64,000 bases of DNA from Capsicum annuum (taxonomy: Eukaryota > Streptophyta > Magnoliopsida > Solanales > Solanaceae): the NCBI RefSeq assembly GCF_002878395.1, contig NC_061120.1, positions 114,207,212 to 114,271,211 of the forward strand. The letters run 5' to 3'. The number at the start of each line of letters is the position of its first letter. The first letter of the stretch is position 1. Below, one piece after another: positions 57,104 to 64,000 of the stretch. The notes below the pieces were generated by a model. That model made no database searches. It was not told where the DNA came from and saw only the letters and a list, made by a program, of their open reading frames with translations. A program made the position numbers and the translations under genes.

Positions 57104-58785
57104 TGTAATACCCTAAAATTTTCATCTCTAAATCCATCAGAATAAAGTACGTTAAATTAACTTTCCAGTTGTTAGTATCATCTTAATCTAATGTCGTAGT
57201 AAAACATTATGGAAAATCTTCTAATGCACGCTCAGGATGCCAATGGCAATGACTCTGGCAATTACCCATTGTCAGACACAATATGTCATAGCATAGACTC
57301 ACTGTCATAGTAGTAAGTCATCATGAAGGGTCGCTGTCTATGGGCTATTTTCTTCGTTCCTTATTATTGAGACAACAGTTCCAGAGAATGACTCTTTTTA
57401 TTTGACAATGAGTCACGTGCTATAGTCATTACAACTAAAGGGATAATGAGTCATTTTAGTAGAGAAGCCATTTTTATTCAAAAAAGGACCTAATAACTTA
57501 GATCCTCAGGTAATGACATAGGCCACAACTCCATGTGTTATTATTCAAGCCATAACGACTATTTCCTAGAAATTCCTACAAATTAAAAGGGATTTTAGGG
57601 ATTTTCCCATTAATTTAACCCCAAACCAACATCTTTTAGGTATTTTAAGACTAGTTTTTGGCAGTTAATTATACTCTAACACCTCATATAATCCAAATCA
57701 GTCAACACTTAGCAAAAAGGGGCAATTTTCTCTCCCCTAAAGCCAAGTTAGGGTTTCTGTATCTCACGATAAAATTTCAAGAATTTCTCCAAGGCTTCCA
57801 TCTCCAAGTATTTGATATTTCATTAGTGGGTTCTTTCCACCACCTGAATCCTAAAGATTTCTCAATCCTCAAGTATAATTCCCCTTCAAGATGGGTTCTA
57901 TGTCAAATATGAGTTTCCTTTAATTCCTTTACTTGTTCTAGTAATTGAATCATGAGTATCAGTTTTCCCAGAGTAACATCTTGTCATTGTAAGAACAATA
58001 TATTTCCCCTTTAATTTGATTAATGATTCAATTTTGGCTTAAAGTATGAAATACCCTATTATTATCAAATTTTTAATATTATCATGTTCAGTTGAATTAG
58101 TCAGAGTTAGTGGGTTATGAACAACTGATAACTAATATTTCATGCATACAGTAGTTGACATGTTTAAATCACTTTATATTATGCATATGTTGCTATTTTT
58201 AAGAATATTACCTTATTGAGCATATGCATTAGTTTTCAATGTCACATAGTTGGGAGTGGTACTCAGCACTGAGTGAATGCAGGGATGAAGGATCACCACT
58301 AAGTTAGGAATGAAACCTTTAATTGAGGTCCATAAGTTTTAAAACTACAACACCACTATAGCTTATAAGGGGTCACCCACCTATCAAGACTAATAACCAG
58401 TCCTTTAGGATTTTATTTTAGTAGATCTACACCATCCTATGTTAGTAACCTTGGCAAGGTACTAGCACCCTTTTAACTAGGTTATAGGTTGGACCCTTAT
58501 TTGATTAAATTGGGGTATGTCAATTTTTGTTGGATCCCACAGTCCTTAATTTATGCTCTAGCTTATGTTTTCATTTAGATTTGCATAACCTTGTATTCAA
58601 CTATTCAAATATGCAATTTTCATTCACTACATGATAAAAATTTGTATTGCAGTTTGTTCACCATGTTTCATACATGAATATCTAACTTATATATGGTTAG
58701 TTCTCTTATCTCACACTCTATACATTTAAAGTACTAGAAACATCTAGGTTTTATACTCTTATAAAATTCTTTTGAATTGAGAATC
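57104..58785 (+). repeat. LTR E (D family), truncated
   Basis: TGTAATACCCTAAAATTTTC start. Motif cluster CCCATTGTCAGACACAAT etc. (about 57225-57440), TAAAAGGGATTTTAGGGATT near 57585, degraded donor (CCAAGTATTTG near 57805), TACTCAGCACTGAG module near 58259. It has no polypurine tract upstream, so it is either a 5' LTR or a solo fragment. It gives way near 58785 to a different LTR. Confidence 0.65.
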
Positions 58786-61125
58786 TGACTATGATATGGT
58801 TTAGGCGTGCCACTTGTATACTTGTGTAAGATGCGTACCCTTATCTTCTCCCTTTTTGATTTCTAACATACTATCCAATATGTACTTTAAACTCTCTATG
58901 GTTATATGTTATGGTATGGGTGGTATCATACCTAGTTGTATAAAGTGTTGAACTTGACCTAGAGTGGACTATTTTAGGTATGGATTATATGTATGAGTTA
59001 GGGTACCAATCTTACCCTTGGATGCGAGTCAAGCAAAGTGTAATCATACCTTGGGTAGTTTATGGTTACTTGGTGAATCCTAGGGTACGAGTTGGGGTAC
59101 TACTCATACCCTAGGGTAGGTTTGGTAAATGAGTCATGCCCTTATACAGGTTTAATTTCTAACTTTTAGCTAAAGGCTTTATGGTCATTTCCCACCAAAA
59201 AAATCCTTAATTCCCAAACTATATAATGTATTTTGTCCTCATAAACATTCATTTAGAAGATCAAAACTATCCAAAAACATATTTTACACTTCTTCAATAA
59301 GATTGGACGCTAGGTTTTAAGGGTGTTCATTTAAAGGGAAAGAAGAATCAAGTTTCTTGGTGGATCAACTTGTTTGAGGTGTGTAACTTGTTCCATGGTT
59401 AATAACTTAAATATCATGTTTTTTAAACATGAACTATTATTTGTAAACCTTGGTTATGAAATCAAATGTTAAGGGTTTTGATGCCTTGTGATGAATCATG
59501 TTTGTTCTAGCTTAAACTTGTATTTATTCAGGATATTGGTGATGATATGCACATGTGGGTGTTTTATTTATGTGATTTAACATTTGGGTCATGATTAACC
59601 CTAAGGTTGATGATTTTGATCTTGATTATGGCCTTGGTAAAGGCATTACACAAGGTGTTTGGGAAAATATTTAAGTCAAATATCTAAAAACATATTGATA
59701 TTTTTTTAAACTACGAAAATGGCCCAATAAGGGTGAGCGGTTGGTAAATTGTATTTTAAAGACATTTTTATCCATATATTGAGTTAATTGATTCTTTTGG
59801 TGGTTTGATGGCTAGAGGGGTTAAAGTCCCTAGACATAAAATTTAACTTGAATTGTCTTTGATACTAAAGTGTGGCATAGAAATGCTAATGAGGAATGAA
59901 TTGTTTTGTAAGGGTCTTGATGGCTATAAATTTAATTGAATAATTAATTGAATTAAGTCATTGGACTATTAAAGTGTTTGATAGATAAAATGGTTTAGTG
60001 AAGGCCTTGTGGTCATATGTAGTGTTGATTTTGGTAAAATGGATTAAAGTCCTTATGTGTGGATGGAACGGATGTTGATGTATGGACAAAGGGTTAAACT
60101 CTTAATGTCGACAAATGATAGTCATAACAGCTTGAAGTTAAAGCCCCTTACCTAATTAGACGGCTTGAGGTTATAGTCCCTTGCCTAATGAGTTAGATTA
60201 TGGTAAGTGTCCCTTGCCTAATTTGTTAGCTTAAGCTTAGAGTCCATTTCCTAATGAGGTAGGCTATGGTTAGGGTCCCTTTTCTTATACACCAATTTGG
60301 GGTAAAATTCCCTTATGAAATATGACTTAAGGTGAAAGTCCCTTGCCTAATAAAAGTGCATTAGGTTAGAGTCCCCTGCCTAATGAGAGTGCATGAGGTT
60401 AAAGTCCCTTACCAAATAACAGTGCATATGGTTAAAGTCCCATGCATACTAAGAAAATTTTGAATCTTTAAGTGTGGAAGATTGGACTCCTCCACTTCAA
60501 GTATCATAAATCGGCTAATTTATGAATGTTGTGAAGCTTTGTTTCCTTTCTCGACATGCTAAGAAATATAATAGAGAAATACAATTAATATTATTTATGT
60601 TAATATGGTTGACTATGAAGCATTTTTTGGTTTTGAAAGATGATATTATTTTATCCTTATTATTGAGTTACAAACTAGCTTTCAAACCACTAACCATCTT
60701 CAAAAGCTATGTCCACACATGATATAGGGGCCGAAGCTTTTACTTTTATTCCTACATAGTGACCAGGTGTTCTAGTAGTTTGTATATTAACATTGAAGTG
60801 GTGAGCTTCAATCTTTGGAAGGCATAAATTTTATAGTCCCTTATCTTTGGTCGTAGACTTATTTATACTTTATATTAGATATTTTTGGCATCTTTTCCTA
60901 ACACACATATATATACATCGGTTTTGTATAAAGGCATTATGGATAAGTACAGACTTGGGTATATTGGTTTGTATGTTGATATAAATGGAATGTTTAGACA
61001 TAGTCTAAGTTAATATATTTGTTTTTCTTTAGGTATCTTGATTTATGGTTGGCATTTATATGAAAATTATGGATTGGAATGATGGTTTTAATGGGTTTGC
61101 GTGGCAATCTTCAATCTATGTTAGG
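58786..61125 (+). repeat. Putative LTR of element F (ends not fixed)
   Basis: U3 motif cluster with GGGTACGAGTTGGGGTACTA and CTCATACCCTAGGG (about 58975-59150), GCTTTATGGTCATTTCCCAC box near 59178, TATA-like ACTATATAATG near 59218, donor-like GAG|GTGTGT near 59375, and a tandem repeat (60120-60460). The order matches the other LTRs. The start is uncertain and no clear primer site is visible before the leader. Confidence 0.5.
60120..60460 (+). repeat. Imperfect tandem repeat, unit about 35-45 bp
   Basis: Eight to nine degenerate copies around the core GGTTAAAGTCCCTTGCCTAAT (split here as GGTTAAAGTCCC and TTGCCTAAT), each followed by a variable spacer such as GAGAGTGCAT. Several units share AGTGCATNNGGTTA. 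Lies in the putative F LTR, downstream of its presumed promoter. Confidence 0.75.
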
Positions 61126-61378
61126 CTTGAGATACCCATATTACATGGCCCAGTGTCAGGTCATGTCTAGTTTATATTAAAGTCTAGATTCATGGTTAAT
61201 TGGGTGTCCACAATACCGTGTCAAGTAGAGTGACTTTTATTGGTGTGAAGTGCGCCACACTTATAGAAGATTGGATATGAGATAATTAGGAATCTTTTCC
61301 ATTCTTGTGCTTCTACATCAAGCTTTAGAGTCTATAATCTTGGATTTCTCTGATTTCTATTTTTTTATCTTACAGATC
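61126..61378 (+). other. Leader of element F
   Basis: Matches the leader style of the other copies (GTCAAGTAGAGTGACTTTTA, GTGTGAAGTGCGCCACACTT). It ends in a pyrimidine-rich run, TTTTTTTATCTTACAG, an excellent splice-acceptor match three bases before the gag ATG at 61379. Confidence 0.55.
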
Positions 61379-62310
61379 ATGCCTCCAAGGACATATGATA
61401 TCAGGGAAACACTTCAGCCTCAATTGAGGGCCCAATGGATGGAGCTCATCCATATTCTAGTGATCAAACTCGGGCTAGAGAGGCAGCATCTAACTCCTAC
61501 TATGAGAGTGAACCTCCTATTCTGTCACCACAAGGGTATGCTACTACTGCTGAGTTTCGTTGCTTTATCAACTTCTTGACTAAATTGGTATCCTCCTAAT
61601 CAGAGCATGGTGGTCCAGCTATTGTTTATTTTAAGGCTGTAAAAGTTGGCCAATTTATGAGGTAGAACACTCTTATGTTCATGGGTATGAAGTTTGAGGA
61701 AGATACTCAAGGCTTCGTTAATGAAATGGAGATGATTTTCAAAATCATGCATGCTTCAAAGAATAAGGCTATTGAGTTTGCTTTCGACAAACTGACGGAT
61801 ATAACATACCAATAGTACAAAGCATTGGAATTGAATAGAGTATGGATGCTAGCTCATTTGTTTTTGAGTATTTCTCTAAGGCCTTCTTAGACCTCTTCTT
61901 GCCTTAAGAATTCAGGAAAGCAAAGGTGGAAGAGTTTTTGGAATTTAAGTAAGGAAGGATGATCGTTTAGGAGTATTCTGTGAAATTTCATTTGTTGTCA
62001 ATGCAAACTCTCAAGGTGGTTTCTAGTATAAGAGCTAGAATGTATAAGTTTGTTTCGGGATTATCTGAGTTAAATCTGTAGAGTAAGGTGTCTTTGTTGA
62101 TTAAAATATGGATAGTTCTAGATTGGTTTCGTATATGCAATAAGTGGAGGAAGAGAAAAAAACAAGTTGAATTTAGTGAAAGACAAGGGAAAAAATCTAG
62201 GCCCTTCAAGCAAAGTGGTAAAGGTAGTGGCAAGTGGGCAATAAAGAAATGGAGGAGTTTGGGGTTTTACTTCGTGGCCAGTGCTCCTTACCAAAAGTCA
62301 TTCGGTGATC
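61379..62310 (+). pseudogene. gag, element F
   Basis: Starts MPPRTYDIRETLQPQLRAQW, then a frameshift near 61470 (continuing as NSYYESEPPILSPQGY). Capsid segment MKFEEDTQGFVNEMEMIFKI and FDKLTDITYQ*YKALE (about 61688-61830), then SVKFHLLS-like and RARMYKFVSGLSEL (about 61985-62070). The lysine-rich tail (62130-62220) fits the linker before the nucleocapsid. A separate gag subtype from A-D. Confidence 0.8.
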
Positions 62311-62689
62311 ACTGATTTCAGTTTAGTGGTAGGTTTCAGGCACTAGGCCCCTAATCTCATACTGGTAAGGCTCAGTCAACTTTATCTTACCCACCTTGTA
62401 GATTATATGGTAAGCCTTATAGTAGCCACTATAAGAAGGGGGGAATAAATGAATTAGATGTGGTTAGATTGGGAACTTGCAACAAGAGTTCCCCACTCTA
62501 GCGGCTTCTTGGGCCAACAGGGCCCTTATTGCTACTTCATCTAACACTGGACCAAAGGGTGCTATTGCTGTTATTCATCTATTTTTGGTACCGGTGCCTG
62601 CCAGAATTATTTGTATGTGCTTGCTACTAATCAAGATTTGAAGGCATCTCCCAATGTTTTCAAGAGTATGTTGAAACTTTTCTCCTATG

Positions 62690-64000
62690 TGTGAATTGTT
62701 TTCTTGATCTAGAGTCCATTATTTCTTATGTGACACCATTTGTGGTTGTGTACTTAGTTTTAGTCCTGAGAAATTGTTACTTCCTTTTTCTATTTTTACC
62801 CCGATAGGAGACTCTGAGGTTGTTAAAAGAGTCTATAGGACGGGTGTTGTATATGATAGTAGTAGAGAAACTCTTATATACTTGATAGAGTTGGACATTA
62901 TTGATTTTGATGTTATTCTCGGGATAAATTAGTTATATTTTTGTTATGCTTCCTTAGATTGTCGGACCCGTAATGTCATGTTTAAATTGCCTAACTAGCT
63001 GGTCATTATCTGGGAAGGGGGTGCTTTAATGCCAAAGGAGAGATTCATTTCATATTTAAAATCCCAAAAGTTGATCTCAATGGGGTATTTGTATCATTGA
63101 TCCTAGTTAAAGATTCTAACTTAAAAGGTCCGTCTCCAGATTTCGTTGCCATGGTTAATGAGTTTCTTGATGTCTTTCCCGATGACCTCTCCGGTATTCT
63201 TCGTATTAGGAAAAATGATTTTGGGATTGATCTTGTTCCAAACTGTTGTCCAACTTTTATCCCCCCTTACAGAATGGCTCTGGTGGAGTTGAAGGAGCTT
63301 ATGGAGCAATTGAAGGACCTCTTAGATAAGCGATTTATTCATCCTAGTGTGTCTTCTTGGGCTTCTCCCATGTTGTTTACGTGCAATAAGTATGGTTACC
63401 TTCGTATGTGCATCGATTATTGTCAGTTGAACTAAGTGACCATAAAGAATAAATATCCTCTTCCTCGGATCGATGATATTCTATCAGCTCCAAGATGCAA
63501 TGTATTTCTCTAAGATTGATCTTTGGTCGGTTTTTTATCATCTTAAAATTAGGGAAGTGGATATTCGCAAGACTGCCTTTAAAACCTTGTATGGTCATTA
63601 TTAGGTTCTAGTCATGTCCTTTGGGTTGACCAATGCCCCATCAGCATACATAGATTTGATGAATAGGCTCATTCTTCCATTCATGTAGTTGTTTTTAACT
63701 GTTTTTAATAATTATATCTTTTTCTATTCTAAGAGAGAGGCGGATTATGTCGATCACCTCCATCCATATTGCAAACTTTGAAGGATCATCGTTTGTATGC
63801 CGAGTTCTCCAAGTATGACTTTTGTTAAAGGCAGTGACTTTTCTTGGTCACATCATATCTTATGAAGGGATTATGGTAGATTCTCAAAAGTTTGTGGTGG
63901 TTAAGAAGTGGCCTACACCTGTAACTCAAATTGATATTAGGAGATTTTTAGGTCTAGACGGTTACTATAGGAGATTTCTGTGGGAATTTTTTGACTATAA
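62690..64000 (+). pseudogene. pol (protease-RT, runs off the window), element F
   Basis: Protease: DLESIISYVTPF replaces the DPG loop; LDIIDFDVILGIN and CYASLDCRT near 62893-62970. RT: open piece 63097-63435 (112 codons) with LVPNCCPTFIPPYRMALVEL, LLDKRFIHPSVSSWASP and LRMCIDYCQLN, then [19 protein letters not shown]. The catalytic FIDD is lost (about 63695-63725, FNNYIFFYS). FLGLDGYYRRFLWEFFDY ends at the window edge. The rest of the element lies outside. Confidence 0.83.

Noticed and set aside
57658..57912. 84-codon open frame as a host gene
   Set aside because: It lies in LTR E leader sequence, and the D LTR equivalent (about 55255-55480) is not open. No domain.
60120..60460. CRISPR-like array
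   Set aside because: Units are degenerate with unequal spacers, in a plant retrotransposon LTR, with no associated genes. It is an ordinary minisatellite.
1..64000. A host protein-coding gene or structural RNA gene
   Set aside because: Every sizeable open frame is explained by gag-pol, by the EPRV or by LTR chance. No exon series, tRNA or rRNA was recognised on either strand.

Overview
This window is plant nuclear DNA, most likely from a nightshade (Solanaceae, Solanum-like). Nothing in it reads as a host gene. Almost all of it is nested, decayed Ty3/gypsy retrotransposon sequence of the chromovirus (Tekay/Del-like) type. The nightshade assignment rests on the LTR style (TGTAATACCCC starts, GACGGACCGTC-type motif clusters), a TS/SolS-like SINE ending in GTTGTTGTT, and a tobacco vein clearing virus-like endogenous pararetrovirus. 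The setting is typical of pericentromeric heterochromatin.

Layout. Element A is the outer shell, 55-48005, flanked by a perfect ATATT target-site duplication (50-54 and 48006-48010). Its 5' LTR is split at 2582 by a 37.6-kb insertion, B, at 2583-40157, flanked by AAATA/AGATA. A resumes at 40163 with the end of its 5' LTR, a primer-binding site, gag-pol (40467-45024), a polypurine tract and the 3' LTR (45414-48005).

B is a tandem array: LTR1, internal 1, LTR2 (cut), internal 2, LTR3 (cut), internal 3, LTR4. One pair of target duplications surrounds the whole array. A second composite, C (5321-15523), sits inside gag of B internal 1 and is also a tandem array: the first 83 bp of an LTR, a collapsed internal region, a full LTR, a full internal region and a full LTR. 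A SINE sits in B LTR4.

Between B LTR2 and B internal 2 lies a rearranged caulimovirid EPRV (19855-27120). The minus-strand block reads coat protein, protease, RT, RNase H, ORF4 and then a promoter/leader. The plus-strand block reads promoter, tRNA-Met primer site and then movement protein. Two promoter/leader copies form an inverted repeat of about 420 bp (19882-20297 and 25085-25513).

Right of A, 48011-49390 has no assigned content. Element D follows (49394-54168 plus LTR), with a 497-bp hAT-like MITE inserted exactly at its LTR start. Then come an unassigned stretch (55557-57103), a D-family LTR (E, 57104 to about 58785), and element F, whose LTR holds a tandem repeat and whose gag-PR-RT runs off the window end.

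How the parts relate: every copy has the same gag-PR-RT-RNase H-integrase-chromodomain order and all are pseudogenes. The inactivating changes look largely like C-to-T and G-to-A transitions (CGA to TGA, CAG to TAG, His to Tyr in zinc knuckles), as expected for methylated, silenced repeats. Large deletions join non-homologous sites with little or no homology. Several LTR families share an upstream motif-cluster, GGGCATTTTGGG-box, TATA-like and AG|GTATGT layout, which points to a common promoter design and possibly a spliced leader. No percent identities or insertion ages are given because no alignments could be computed.
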